From: Bacteroidales bacterium | Lineage (GTDB): Bacteria; Bacteroidota; Bacteroidia; Bacteroidales; UBA3663 | Reading direction: 5' to 3' | Length of the DNA: 64,000 nucleotides | Assembly: GCA_017548545.1 (NCBI GenBank) | Contig: JAFYZW010000120.1 | Coordinates: 1 to 64,000, forward strand | Part shown: positions 1-9,448 of the stretch, piece after piece | Layout of the letters: each line of letters begins with the position of its first letter | Numbering within the stretch: the stretch's first letter is position 1 | Notes under the pieces: model-generated | What the model was told of the DNA's origin: nothing | Seen by the model: the letters and a program-made list of their open reading frames with translations, nothing else | Database searches by the model: none | Position numbers and translations under genes: made by a program

Positions 1-1
1 A

Positions 2-892
2 ATGAAAAGATTCGCAAGAATTATCCAACAGCGTCAGTTGAAGCAGATGGCCAAGGACTATGTCTTCATCTTTATCGGCATCTGTCTCTACAGCGTGGGC
101 TATTGTGCCTTCTTATTGCCTGAAAAAATCGTGATGGGCGGCGTCACCGGTATCTCCACCCTCTTCTACTATTCGCTCGGATGGAATCCCGCTGTCATGC
201 TGTGGGTCATCAATGCCCTGCTGCTGGCCATTGCCTTTCGTTTCATCAGCAAGGAGTTCACCATCCGCACCATCGTCGGAGTGACGCTGCTCTCGCTCAC
301 CATCGGCGTGATGCAACCCATCTTCGAGGCGCATCCCATCATCACTGCAGGTGAAGACAAGTTCATGCACGTCTTGATTGCGGGTCTGTTGGGCGGTGCC
401 GGTCTGGGATTAGCCTTTGTACATAATGGATCGACAGGAGGAACCGACATTGTCGTGGCCCTCATCAGCAAGTTCTCGCGCATGTCACTCGGTCGTGCCC
501 TCCAACTCACCGATATCTGCATCATCTCCAGTTCCTACTTCCTCTTCCATTCTGCCGAACTCATTGTCTATGGTATCTGCTTCGTGCTCGTAGCCTCCTT
601 CATGATTGATTATGTCGTCAAGGGTACACATCAGACCGTGCAGTTCCTCATCATCTCCAAGCGTTACGAGAAGATTGCCGATGCCATGAATAACAATTTG
701 CATCGCGGCGTCACCATTCTCCATGGCGAGGGTTGGTACTCGAAGAGCGATGTAGAGGTGCTGATGGTGCTTTGCCGCAAGTACGAGAGTCAGTATGTAT
801 TCAACCTCATCAAAGCCATCGACCCCAACGCCATGGTAAGCCAGACGTTCTGTCAAGGCGTTTTCGGTGAAGGCTTCGATAAAATAAGATAA
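2..892 (+). CDS. YitT family membrane protein (DUF2179)
   Basis: A 296-residue polytopic inner-membrane protein. Hydrophobic segments lie at about residues 20-40, 60-78, 85-105, 120-140 and 165-210, including a Gly-rich stretch ending STGGTDIV typical of YitT proteins. A soluble C-terminal DUF2179 domain (about 225-290) contains VTILHGEGWYSKSDVEVL. The length is normal for the Bacteroidales family. The molecular function of the family is not established; a transport role is only inferred from topology. The start codon sits at the second base of the window, so a longer N-terminus cannot be excluded, although MKRFARIIQQ leading into a first membrane segment looks complete. The next gene starts one base after the stop, which suggests co-transcription. 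Confidence 0.88.
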   Translation: MKRFARIIQQRQLKQMAKDYVFIFIGICLYSVGYCAFLLPEKIVMGGVTGISTLFYYSLGWNPAVMLWVINALLLAIAFRFISKEFTIRTIVGVTLLSLTIGVMQPIFEAHPIITAGEDKFMHVLIAGLLGGAGLGLAFVHNGSTGGTDIVVALISKFSRMSLGRALQLTDICIISSSYFLFHSAELIVYGICFVLVASFMIDYVVKGTHQTVQFLIISKRYEKIADAMNNNLHRGVTILHGEGWYSKSDVEVLMVLCRKYESQYVFNLIKAIDPNAMVSQTFCQGVFGEGFDKIR

Positions 893-893
893 A

Positions 894-1967
894 ATGAAAA
901 TCGGTTTCGACGCCAAACGCTATTACCACAACCACACCGGTCTCGGCAACTACAGCCGTGCCATCATCAAGGGATTGCAAGCGCTCTATCCCGATGATGA
1001 CTATCTGCTTTATGACGAGAAGAGCTTCTCGCGTACCTTCAAATTGGGAAGAAAGGCAGCCCACGACGGTTGCAAGCTGTTCCATGGCCTCTCCAACGAA
1101 CTGCCTTCCGATATTCTAAAGAGTGGTGTCCGCTCCATCCTCACCTTCCACGATGCAGCTTGGCGTACCTATCCGCAGATGTATCATTGGTTGGATCGTC
1201 AGATCTATGACTTCAAGTACGGACGCAGTTGCCACGTGGCTAATCATGTGATTGCCATCTCCGAGAGCACCAAGAAAGACATCATACGTTTCTACGACAT
1301 TCCCGAGGTCAAGATTTCAGTCATCTATCAACCCGTACAGGACCTTTTCTACAAACCTCTCTCCCAAGAGGAGGCCGACCAGCTCATTGCAGACGCTGTG
1401 GCATCAGGCATGATTTCGTCAACCCTTCCGCAAGACTTCATCCTCAACGTAGGCAGCATCAACAGCCGCAAGAACCTCCTAGGGCTTGTACAGGCGCTCG
1501 AACTTATTCCAGCCGAACAGCGTCCACCGTTGCTCGTTGTCGGAAATGGACGTGAATACAAGCAGGAAGTGTTGAACTACATCGCAAAACACCATCTCGA
1601 GCAGTATGTCCGCATCGAGACAGGTGTCAGCGATAATAAGGTGTTGCAAGCCCTTTATTCCAAAGCACTCCTGATGGCTTATCCCTCACATTACGAAGGT
1701 TTCGGTCTTCCCGTGGTCGAAGCGGCACTCCAACAATGCCCCATCCTGACCAGCAATGTCAGCTCACTTCCCGAAGCTGCGGGTCCCGGTGCACTCCTCT
1801 GCGACCCCGACAGCATCGAATCCATCCACAAATACCTCACCGAACTGCTCGACGACAGCAGCATGGCTCAACGCCTCGCCGAAGTGGCCGAAGATTACGC
1901 ACGCAGCCATTTCGACCCACGAACTCTTACCGAACAGCTGCACGACCTCTATAATGAGATAGCGTAG
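894..1967 (+). CDS. Glycosyltransferase family 4 (GT-B fold)
   Basis: A 357-residue retaining glycosyltransferase of the GT4 type, expected to move a sugar from a nucleotide donor onto a glycan or lipid acceptor at the cytoplasmic side of the envelope. The N-terminal domain opens with KIGFDAKRYYHNHTGLGNYS, the glycine-containing loop of GT-B acceptor domains. The C-terminal donor domain shows GSINSRKN near residue 187 and SHYEGFGLPVVEA near 265-280, the E-x7-E type nucleotide-sugar motif. It follows the YitT gene with a one-base gap, so both probably belong to one transcript. A short hairpin at 2005-2024 closes the unit against the convergent gene. The acceptor and sugar cannot be told from sequence. 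Confidence 0.87.
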   Translation: MKIGFDAKRYYHNHTGLGNYSRAIIKGLQALYPDDDYLLYDEKSFSRTFKLGRKAAHDGCKLFHGLSNELPSDILKSGVRSILTFHDAAWRTYPQMYHWLDRQIYDFKYGRSCHVANHVIAISESTKKDIIRFYDIPEVKISVIYQPVQDLFYKPLSQEEADQLIADAVASGMISSTLPQDFILNVGSINSRKNLLGLVQALELIPAEQRPPLLVVGNGREYKQEVLNYIAKHHLEQYVRIETGVSDNKVLQALYSKALLMAYPSHYEGFGLPVVEAALQQCPILTSNVSSLPEAAGPGALLCDPDSIESIHKYLTELLDDSSMAQRLAEVAEDYARSHFDPRTLTEQLHDLYNEIA

Positions 1968-2004
1968 GTTTGATCAAACTATCATTCGCCCCATTCGTTT
2001 GTGT

Positions 2005-2024
2005 GGCAGCCAAGTTTGGCTGCC
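2005..2024. terminator. Convergent hairpin terminator
   Basis: GGCAGCCAA (2005-2013) pairs with TTGGCTGCC (2016-2024). It lies between two convergent stop codons, just outside the stop of the minus-strand gene at 2026, and is followed by AT-rich sequence. It probably serves both directions. Confidence 0.6.
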
Positions 2025-2025
2025 A

Positions 2026-3966
2026 TTATCGTTTATCCAGATCATCAAACAGCCGCTGCAAGAATGCCCTGCCCCAGCGACATGCCTGTCCTTTAGGATC
2101 GTTGCTCCATTTAAGAGGCACATCCTTCTGTTGATTATCCTGCACATAACAGATCGACTGGACACCCGTCGTATCGCAAACATCCGCCAGAATGCCGAAC
2201 CCATCGGGGTAGTCATAGAAGGCATAACGCGGTGTCGCAGGATCAAGCAGATCCTTGCTGAAATTGAAATCCTCATGAGGAATGCCCATCTGGCCCAACA
2301 GTGTCGCAGCAAAATCAGTCTGGTCGCCCAGCGCATCAATCGTATGTAGCTCCTTACCTTCTCCATCGGTCGGCAGTTGCAGAGCGCCACCTGTCCAGAC
2401 CATCGGGATGTGATATCGGTCGGGTTCCTGAAATTCAACACCCTCCGGATAATAACTGCAATGGTCGGGCATGGCAATGACGAGCAGGTTATCCCATACA
2501 GCCGGGTCGGCTTTCAGTTTGCCGATGAAATCGCCCAGACAAGAGTCGGTATATGCAAACGAATTGGCGAAAGGATGCTCCAGGCGCTTGAACGATGGCA
2601 CGTCGTAAGGCTCATGACTCGAAAGCGTGAGTACCACCTTGAAGAAAGGAGCCTCACCCGCCGACACTTCGTCCTTAATATTTCGAAGGACACGATCGAA
2701 CACCAGATGATCGGGGGCGCCCCACTGCTGCATGCGTTCGGCACGTGAGAAGTTATTCATGCTTACCACCTCCTCGACACCGCCCGTCCGCAAGAATCCG
2801 AGCATATTGGTGAAGTTTACATCACCGCCATAGACGAACTGTGGACGATAGCCCTCTTCCTTGAGTCGCTTGGGCAGATACTGTAGATTGTTGCATTTCG
2901 ACTGGTCCTTCATCACCGTCGTGGTGGGCTGGGCAGGATAACTGGCCAAGATGGAAGCCAGGCCTCGGTCGGTGCGCCACGAGGTGGCATAGAAACGCGT
3001 CCAACCCAATCCCTCGCCATACAACCGCGTAAGCTCCGGCATCACACGTGGGTCGGCATCAGGATAGAGCGCATGGCATGCCTTGCCGCTGAAACTCTCG
3101 AGAATAACAAGCAATATGTTGGGACGGGAGGTCTTCAAAAGCGCGGGACGAACACTTGCCGAATCCGCGATATTCACTGTCTTCCGATAGAGTTCTTCCA
3201 AAGCCGCGTCACATTCCTCGTTGCTCATGAAACGGTACATCTCGCTATAATTCTTCTGTTTGCCCAGCGAATAGAAAAATGAAAACACGGGATTCACAGC
3301 CGCTTGGTTCAGGTTCATCTCAGTCGAGAAATATGCACGACCCACGTTCATCGTGCTCTCGCTCACTCCACCACGGATACAGAGGAATGTCAATCCCGCC
3401 AACAGTAGGCCGCCAAGGGTATGGAGGACTCGTTTCCCGAGCGGTTCCTGTTTTTTTGCAGCCTCCTCGCGCCACAAGTGACTATGAGTACGCTCGGCAG
3501 GGGGAAACAACTTGTGCAGCAAACGTTCGATGACATAAACAATCAGTGCAATGATGCCGATACCCACCACATACCACCACCAAGGGGCTGAAGCCAAAGC
3601 CTCGGCGGGATTGTCGATCAAGTAAATCATCGGTGTCGCATCAAGACGGAATCCCCAATGTCCGAACAACATCAGGTCGGTAGCCCACAGCAGAAGGGCC
3701 AGGAAGAACAGCACTCCCAGCAGCCAAAACAGCACATGACGATACCATTCGCCGGGCAGCCAGATGTGAACCAGCTTCAAAACCAACGGAAGAGCCACTA
3801 TATAACCTGCTGCAGTAAGGTCCTGCGGTATGCTGTGAATCATCACCTGCAGCCAGTCTCTTAAGCCATACTGTCCGTAAATACCAAAGTGATACAACAT
3901 GAATATGAGCGTTCCCACCAGGAAAAAGCCCACTATTGATGCAAAGATTATTATTAGCTTCCTCAT
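2026..3966 (-). CDS. LTA-synthase-like sulfatase-fold membrane phosphotransferase
   Basis: A 646-residue alkaline-phosphatase-superfamily enzyme with an N-terminal membrane domain (five likely helices within residues 4-200) and an extracytoplasmic sulfatase domain. LtaS-like catalytic positions are visible: Glu290 in LVILESFSG, Thr332 in SWRTDRG as candidate nucleophile, and Asp501-His502 in IAMPDHCSYYP. Relatives move phosphoglycerol or phosphoethanolamine from phospholipid onto glycans or lipids outside the inner membrane. The exact substrate in Bacteroidales is not established here. It is transcribed divergently from a second member at 4134, with back-to-back TAnnTTTG promoters between them. 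It uses the canonical Thr, unlike its neighbour, so the two probably act on different acceptors. Confidence 0.87.
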   Translation of the reverse strand: MRKLIIIFASIVGFFLVGTLIFMLYHFGIYGQYGLRDWLQVMIHSIPQDLTAAGYIVALPLVLKLVHIWLPGEWYRHVLFWLLGVLFFLALLLWATDLMLFGHWGFRLDATPMIYLIDNPAEALASAPWWWYVVGIGIIALIVYVIERLLHKLFPPAERTHSHLWREEAAKKQEPLGKRVLHTLGGLLLAGLTFLCIRGGVSESTMNVGRAYFSTEMNLNQAAVNPVFSFFYSLGKQKNYSEMYRFMSNEECDAALEELYRKTVNIADSASVRPALLKTSRPNILLVILESFSGKACHALYPDADPRVMPELTRLYGEGLGWTRFYATSWRTDRGLASILASYPAQPTTTVMKDQSKCNNLQYLPKRLKEEGYRPQFVYGGDVNFTNMLGFLRTGGVEEVVSMNNFSRAERMQQWGAPDHLVFDRVLRNIKDEVSAGEAPFFKVVLTLSSHEPYDVPSFKRLEHPFANSFAYTDSCLGDFIGKLKADPAVWDNLLVIAMPDHCSYYPEGVEFQEPDRYHIPMVWTGGALQLPTDGEGKELHTIDALGDQTDFAATLLGQMGIPHEDFNFSKDLLDPATPRYAFYDYPDGFGILADVCDTTGVQSICYVQDNQQKDVPLKWSNDPKGQACRWGRAFLQRLFDDLDKR

Positions 3967-3994
3967 AACGATTACTTTCCTATAAAAAGCGCCG

Positions 3995-4002
3995 CAAAGT
4001 TA
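3995..4002 (-). promoter_or_regulatory. Bacteroidetes -7 promoter element for the sulfatase gene at 2026-3966
   Basis: On the minus strand this reads TAACTTTG, matching TAnnTTTG, followed by CGGCGC. It is 29 bases upstream of the start codon of the minus-strand phosphotransferase gene. Confidence 0.65.
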
Positions 4003-4107
4003 ACAAAAAGAAAAGTAAACTGCAAAACTTAGACCATCAAAAAATCAAATTCACCATATTTATTCGAAATAATGCACAATTCGTTTGGCATTTTGCAAAA
4101 TAAAGAC

Positions 4108-4115
4108 TAACTTTG
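4108..4115 (+). promoter_or_regulatory. Bacteroidetes -7 promoter element for the gene at 4134
   Basis: TAACTTTG matches the TAnnTTTG consensus and sits only 18 bases before the ATG at 4134. Transcription would therefore start about 10 bases before the start codon. This argues against an upstream TTG at 4113, which lies inside the promoter element. Confidence 0.7.
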
Positions 4116-4133
4116 CACCGATTTTTAAATACA

Positions 4134-6125
4134 ATGATGATTAATACTCTCCGCCGCACTGCCTTAGGCAATATCGCAGCCTATCTTCTCAACATGATTA
4201 TGGCCTACGTGGCCTTCATGATTTGCCGCATCGTCTATGTGGCCATCAACTGGACATCCTTCCACGAAGGCATTGCCCAGACTTCATGGGATGATCTGCT
4301 TTCAGGCTCGCTGTTGTTCGACACCTCGGCCCTGCTCTACCTCAATGCGCTCTATCTGCTCCTGATGCTGCTGCCCCTCCACCTCAAGGAGAATGCACGC
4401 TATCACCGCATTGTGCGCATCGTCTTCCTGGTGTTCAACGGCATTGGTATCATCGCCAACCTTGCCGATGGCGTCTATTTCCCCTTCACGGGTCGTCGCA
4501 CCACGGCAACGGTTTTCAACGAGTTCTCCAACGAAGGCAATCTGGGCGATATCGTAGGAACCGAACTCCTTCACAGCTGGTACCTCGTGCTGTTGTTTGT
4601 TCTGATGATCTGGGCAATGTACAAGCTCTACTTCTTGCCGTGTACCGACGGCGATGACGACAAGCCCATCCGTCTTCGCACCTACTACCCCACCCTCACA
4701 GCCGCCCTGCTCGTCATGGCAGGACTCACTGTGGCCGGTATGCGTGGCGGCTTCACCACCGCTGTCCGTCCTATCACCATCTCGAACGCCAACCAATATG
4801 TCAGCCGTCCTACCGATGCTGCCATCGTACTCAATACGCCCTTCTCCATCATCCGCACCTTAGGCAAGAAGACGTTTGTAGATCCGGGATATTTCTCTAC
4901 ACAGGAGGAGCTCGACGCTATCTTCACGCCCGAGCATTATCCTGCCGACTCTGCCACTTTCGTGCCCCGTAACGTCGTCGTTATCATCGTCGAGAGCTTG
5001 GGCCGCGAATACATCGGCGCACTCAACGACATGGGACAATGCGGCGACAACTACCGAGGCTATACGCCCTTCATCGACGAACTCTGCCATCAGTCCTTCA
5101 CCACCGACTGGTCATTTGCCAACGGACGCAAGTCCATCGATGCCATGCCCTCCATCCTCAGCGGCATACCGATGTTCGTTGAACCCTTCTTCCTCACTTC
5201 CGCTTCACTCAACGAGGTGGGAGGATTGGCACGCAGCCTCGGTGGCAAGGGCTACCAGACAGCCTTCTTCCATGGTGCTCAAAACGGCTCGATGGGTTTC
5301 CAGGCCTTTAGCCGTGCCACGGGCTTCGATGCCTACTATGGACGCACTGAGTTTGATGCTGACCCAGACTTCAACGGAGAAAATGATTTCGATGGCACTT
5401 GGGCCATCTGGGACGAACCCTTCCTGCAGTTCTACGGCAAGAAGATGTCCGAGATGCCCGAGCCGTTTATGACCACGGTCTTCACAGCCTCGTCACACCA
5501 TCCATTTGCCATCCCCGAGCAATATCGCGACACCTTCCCCGACGAAGGCATCGCCATGCACAAGTGCATCCGTTACCTCGACCATGCGCTGCGTCGTTTC
5601 TTCGAACGTGTCAGCCGTGAGCCCTGGTACGATCGCACCCTCTTCGTTATTACGGGCGACCACACCAACCTCACCGACCAAGCCTATTACCAGACCGACC
5701 TCGGTTACTTCGGTTCGCCCTTCATCCTTTTCGACCCCACGGGCACGCTTGTTGCACCTCAACGTCGTCATGCCATCGCACAGCAGATCGATGTGATGCC
5801 CACCGTCCTCTCTGCCCTCCACTTTGATGAACCTTACGTGGCTTTCGGATGCGACCTGCTCACCACGCCCGACCACCTCACGTGGGCCATCAACTATTCG
5901 GGAGGCATCTACCAATATGTCGAAGACGGATACCTCCTGCAGTTCGACGGTCAGCAGCCACGCGCCCTCTACGACATCCTCGGCGACTGGTACCAGACCC
6001 GCAATCTCAAGGATGACCCATCTGCACAGTCCATCCTCAACACGCGCCTCCAGCGCACCAAGGCCATCATCCAAAGCTATATGCAGCGAATGGTCAATGA
6101 TAGCCTGGTGATAAAAAATCCATAA
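4134..6125 (+). CDS. LTA-synthase-like sulfatase-fold membrane phosphotransferase, Ser-type
   Basis: About 663 residues: an N-terminal domain of several membrane helices (first 210 residues) and an extracytoplasmic sulfatase domain. Catalytic positions are Glu in VVIIVESLGRE (about 287), Ser334 in NGRKSIDAMPSIL at the usual nucleophile position, and Asp509-His510 in VITGDHTNLT. The nucleophile position carries Ser where LtaS-type enzymes and the divergent neighbour carry Thr. The role is probably transfer of a phospholipid head group onto an envelope glycan or lipid; the substrate is unknown. It is followed after five bases by an LpxL-like acyltransferase, which fits an outer-membrane lipid job. 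ATG at 4134 was chosen because the upstream in-frame TTG falls in the promoter; a second ATG follows directly. Confidence 0.87.
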   Translation: MMINTLRRTALGNIAAYLLNMIMAYVAFMICRIVYVAINWTSFHEGIAQTSWDDLLSGSLLFDTSALLYLNALYLLLMLLPLHLKENARYHRIVRIVFLVFNGIGIIANLADGVYFPFTGRRTTATVFNEFSNEGNLGDIVGTELLHSWYLVLLFVLMIWAMYKLYFLPCTDGDDDKPIRLRTYYPTLTAALLVMAGLTVAGMRGGFTTAVRPITISNANQYVSRPTDAAIVLNTPFSIIRTLGKKTFVDPGYFSTQEELDAIFTPEHYPADSATFVPRNVVVIIVESLGREYIGALNDMGQCGDNYRGYTPFIDELCHQSFTTDWSFANGRKSIDAMPSILSGIPMFVEPFFLTSASLNEVGGLARSLGGKGYQTAFFHGAQNGSMGFQAFSRATGFDAYYGRTEFDADPDFNGENDFDGTWAIWDEPFLQFYGKKMSEMPEPFMTTVFTASSHHPFAIPEQYRDTFPDEGIAMHKCIRYLDHALRRFFERVSREPWYDRTLFVITGDHTNLTDQAYYQTDLGYFGSPFILFDPTGTLVAPQRRHAIAQQIDVMPTVLSALHFDEPYVAFGCDLLTTPDHLTWAINYSGGIYQYVEDGYLLQFDGQQPRALYDILGDWYQTRNLKDDPSAQSILNTRLQRTKAIIQSYMQRMVNDSLVIKNP

Positions 6126-6130
6126 TAACA

Positions 6131-7081
6131 ATGGCCAAACGCAAAGACAACCTCTTCTACCGAGCACTATACTACATCATCCTCGCGCCGCTCTACACCG
6201 TATCGCTCCTCCCGATGTGGTGGCACTACTTCTGGTCCGACGTGTTTTATCTGCTCATCTATCGCGTGGTGCGATATCGTCGGCACGTCGTGCGCCGCAA
6301 CCTCACTGCCAGCTTCCCCGACAAGTGCGAAACCGAGCTTCGGAAGATCGAGAAGGATTTCTACCACTATTTCTGCGACATCTTGGTCGAGACCGTCAAG
6401 TTCTTTTCCATCAGCCCCGACGAGATGCGGCGCCGCATGAAGTTCGAGCAGATCGAACCTGTCGTTGACTCGTGCCGGCGTGGCAAGAATTGCGCCATCT
6501 ATCTCGGACATTATGGCAACTGGGAATGGATCAGCACCATGCCGCTCTGGTTCGACCCTGCAATAGGAAAGTGCACCCAGCTCTACCATCCCCTCGAGAA
6601 CCCCGCTATGGACCGACTGATGGGATACATCCGCCAGCGTATGGGCAGTATCAACATCCCTGTCGAACAGTCGGTGCGTCACTTCGTGCGTTATCGTCAA
6701 ATGGGCATACCCGTTCTCGTCGGTTTCATTGCCGACCAAGTGCCCCATTGGCGTAACATACATTACTGGACACCCTTCCTCAATCATCCCAAGACGCCCA
6801 TCTTCACGGGTGCCGAACGCCTCACACGGCAGTTCGACATGGATGCCTACTACGTGCACATCGAACGTTTGCGCCGTGGCTACTGGAAGGCGACCTGTGA
6901 GCTCATGGCACGCGACTGCAAACAGACCAAGGAATTCGAGATCACCGAGATTTATACACGCATGCTCGAGCAGAACATCCTCGAAGCCCCCCAGTACTGG
7001 CTGTGGACTCACAACCGCTGGAAGCGTACTTACGATGAATGGCTCACGAAAATCGATTCCGAAACAGGCCGAATCAAGTAA
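6131..7081 (+). CDS. LpxL/HtrB-family lysophospholipid or lipid A acyltransferase
   Basis: A 316-residue member of the bacterial lipid A acyltransferase family, which transfers a secondary acyl chain onto Kdo-lipid A or related lipids at the inner face of the inner membrane. An N-terminal hydrophobic segment (about 12-40, ILAPLYTVSLLPMWWHYF) anchors it. The family motif HX4E is present as H127-YGNW-E132 in LGHYGNWEW. Basic and aromatic residues near PQYWLWTHNRWK (about 290-302) are typical of the C-terminus. It starts five bases after the phosphotransferase gene and is followed closely by a helicase gene, so it sits within an operon. Whether it is the main lipid A acyltransferase or makes an aminolipid cannot be told from sequence. 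Confidence 0.87.
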   Translation: MAKRKDNLFYRALYYIILAPLYTVSLLPMWWHYFWSDVFYLLIYRVVRYRRHVVRRNLTASFPDKCETELRKIEKDFYHYFCDILVETVKFFSISPDEMRRRMKFEQIEPVVDSCRRGKNCAIYLGHYGNWEWISTMPLWFDPAIGKCTQLYHPLENPAMDRLMGYIRQRMGSINIPVEQSVRHFVRYRQMGIPVLVGFIADQVPHWRNIHYWTPFLNHPKTPIFTGAERLTRQFDMDAYYVHIERLRRGYWKATCELMARDCKQTKEFEITEIYTRMLEQNILEAPQYWLWTHNRWKRTYDEWLTKIDSETGRIK

Positions 7082-7110
7082 TTCTCTATCACGAATTTGC
7101 GAATTATAGA

Positions 7111-9447
7111 ATGGACGACTACATGACCAGCCTCAATCATAGGCAACGTGAGGCAGTAGAGGCCACCGAGGGAAGAATTCGTGTGGTAGCCGGAGCGGGG
7201 TCGGGCAAGACCAAGGCGCTCACCTGTCGCTATGCCTATCTGGTCAACGTCTTAGGTGTCGATCCAGCCAACATCCTCTGCCTCACCTTCACCAACAAGG
7301 CCGCGCAGGAGATGCGCCAACGCATCCACCGCCTGGTGGGTAGCGGCGACTACAACGACTTTGTCTGCACCATCCACGGCTTTTGCGTCAAATTCCTACG
7401 TCAGGAGATCCATCGCCTCGGTTATCCCAAGTCGTTCACGATCCTCGATGATGACGACCAAAAGCAGCTCGCCAAGCAGGTCATGGAGGAGCTTGGCCTC
7501 AACCGAACGATCGAAACCGTGGGACAGTTCCTCGATGCGACGGCCAACAAGAAGGTGGCTCTCTTCTTGCAACAGCCCAACTACATCGACCGCATGATGC
7601 TCACCGAAGGGCTCAGCGAGAATTTCGATGCATCGGCCCTCGACCCCGAGCAAGCCAACGACATGGTCTTTGCCCGCTACCTGCAGTTGCAAAAGAAGAC
7701 ACTCGGTCTCGACTTCCAGGACCTCATCTTCTTCACCATCCATATCCTCAAGCGCTTCCCCGATGCCTGTCAGTACTGGCAGAACGAGATGGAATACATC
7801 ATGCTCGACGAGGCGCAGGACTGCAACAAGAGCGACTGGACCATCGTCGAGACGCTGCAGGGCATCCACCACAACCTCTTCATTGTGGGCGACCCCGATC
7901 AGGCCATCTACGAGTGGCGTGGTGCCAAGCCCAAGATGTTCATCGAATTCCAGAACGACAAGACCATTGTCCTCGACCAGAACTACCGTTCCACCTCCTC
8001 CATCCTCAATGTGGCCAATTCGGTGATCAGACGCAACCGCAACCGTGTACCCAAGAACCTCTTCACCACACGCAGCGGCGGCACCAAGGTCACTCATTTC
8101 CATGGTCGCAGCGACGAAGAAGAAGCCCGCTGGATTGTCGCCAAGATCCGCGCCCTCTGCCCTCCGTCTGACGCCACCACCTCCCTCAGCGACTTTGCCA
8201 TCCTCTATCGCGCCAGCTATCTGAGCCGCGGCATCGAACAGGCGCTGGTGCGCGCCGGCATCGACTATGTCATCTGGGGTAGCGTCCGCTTTTTCGATCG
8301 CGCCGAAATCAAGGACGCCCTCTCCTACCTGCGCCTCATCGACCAAGGCGACGACCTCTCCTTCCAGCGCATCTGCAACGTGCCCAGCCGCAAGGTGGGA
8401 CGCGCCTATCTGAACCGGCTCAAGGCCTTTGCCGATCACGATGGCACCACGCTCTACGATGCCCTCAAACGCCATATCAGCGCACGCGAACTCTACAAGG
8501 AATCGATGGTTCACTTCATCGACCTTATCGAGCGGTGCCGACAACTCGTCGAAGAGCGCATGAAACTGCCCATCCTGCTCGACGAGCACGGCACTGTGGT
8601 CAGCACGCAACGCCGTGACCACGTTATCAGCGACGTGCTCGACATGGTGCTCGAAGAGAGCGGTTATAAGAAGCTGCTGCGCGAAGATGACGACACCGAC
8701 CGCCTGGAAAACCTCACCGAGTTACTCCAGAGCGTTCAAAGCTATGAGGAAGCGCATCAGCAGGACGAAGTGCTCTCCATCAGCAGTTACCTGCAGGAGA
8801 TCGCCCTTTACACCAACATGGACCTCGACGCAGTAAAGCAAGGCGACCCAAGGCCAACAGCCAACGGCCAAAAGCCATCAGCCAATGGCCAAAAGCCAAA
8901 AGCCTCCCCCAAAGTGCGCCTCATGACCATTCACCAGGCCAAGGGTCTTGAGTTCCCATACGTCTTCGTCACGGGACTTAGCGAAGGCATCTTCCCCAGC
9001 ATGAAGACGCTACGCGAACGCAAGCGCGATGGCGAAGAGGAGGAACGACGACTGATGTATGTAGCTGTGACACGTGCCGAGAAGGAGCTGTTCCTTACCG
9101 AAAGCGAAGGTTTCAGTGCCGCAGCACGCCTCTCGAAGTATCCCAGCCGCTTCTTGCGCGAAATCAAACGTGACCTATTTGTCACCGAGGGCGATATGGA
9201 TGAATTGCTCTGGCAGGAATCTTCCAAAATGGTCAAGACACTGGGATTGGACTTCGGTCAAGACGAGGCCACAGCCAATGGCTCCCTCCCCTCTGGTGAA
9301 GATGTGTTCCCGCCAGGCACCCGTGTCAAGCACGACATACTCGGTGAAGGCACCATCATAGACTTTAACGAAGTGCGAGGCTCCTACACCGTACAGTTCG
9401 GCAACGGTACTCGCAACATACGAGGAAACTTTTTGAAACCCATCTGA
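7111..9447 (+). CDS. UvrD/Rep-type superfamily 1 DNA helicase (first of two)
   Basis: A helicase of about 778 residues that unwinds DNA 3' to 5' using ATP. It shows Walker A GAGSGKT near residue 29, Walker B region YIMLDEAQD, motif III GDPDQAIYEWRGA, motif IV DQNYRST, motif V HQAKGLEFPYVFV and motif VI LMYVAVTRAEKEL. A C-terminal PcrA-like tail carries GTRVKHDILGEGTI. Unusual is a 21-bp tandem duplication (8858-8899) giving TANGQKP-SANGQKP just before motif V. The longest frame starts at 7039 and overlaps the upstream gene by 43 bases; ATG at 7111 (MDDYMTSLNHRQREAVEA) fits the family N-terminus better. A paralogue is at 56410. clpS starts one base after its stop. Confidence 0.9.
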   Translation: MDDYMTSLNHRQREAVEATEGRIRVVAGAGSGKTKALTCRYAYLVNVLGVDPANILCLTFTNKAAQEMRQRIHRLVGSGDYNDFVCTIHGFCVKFLRQEIHRLGYPKSFTILDDDDQKQLAKQVMEELGLNRTIETVGQFLDATANKKVALFLQQPNYIDRMMLTEGLSENFDASALDPEQANDMVFARYLQLQKKTLGLDFQDLIFFTIHILKRFPDACQYWQNEMEYIMLDEAQDCNKSDWTIVETLQGIHHNLFIVGDPDQAIYEWRGAKPKMFIEFQNDKTIVLDQNYRSTSSILNVANSVIRRNRNRVPKNLFTTRSGGTKVTHFHGRSDEEEARWIVAKIRALCPPSDATTSLSDFAILYRASYLSRGIEQALVRAGIDYVIWGSVRFFDRAEIKDALSYLRLIDQGDDLSFQRICNVPSRKVGRAYLNRLKAFADHDGTTLYDALKRHISARELYKESMVHFIDLIERCRQLVEERMKLPILLDEHGTVVSTQRRDHVISDVLDMVLEESGYKKLLREDDDTDRLENLTELLQSVQSYEEAHQQDEVLSISSYLQEIALYTNMDLDAVKQGDPRPTANGQKPSANGQKPKASPKVRLMTIHQAKGLEFPYVFVTGLSEGIFPSMKTLRERKRDGEEEERRLMYVAVTRAEKELFLTESEGFSAAARLSKYPSRFLREIKRDLFVTEGDMDELLWQESSKMVKTLGLDFGQDEATANGSLPSGEDVFPPGTRVKHDILGEGTIIDFNEVRGSYTVQFGNGTRNIRGNFLKPI

Positions 9448-9448
9448 T

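Noticed and set aside
4113..4133. Upstream TTG start for the second phosphotransferase
   Set aside because: The TTG lies inside the -7 promoter element, so it would not be transcribed.
7396..8622. Long open frame opposite the first helicase (408 codons)
   Set aside because: Overlaps motif-bearing helicase sequence completely and shows no domain of its own.
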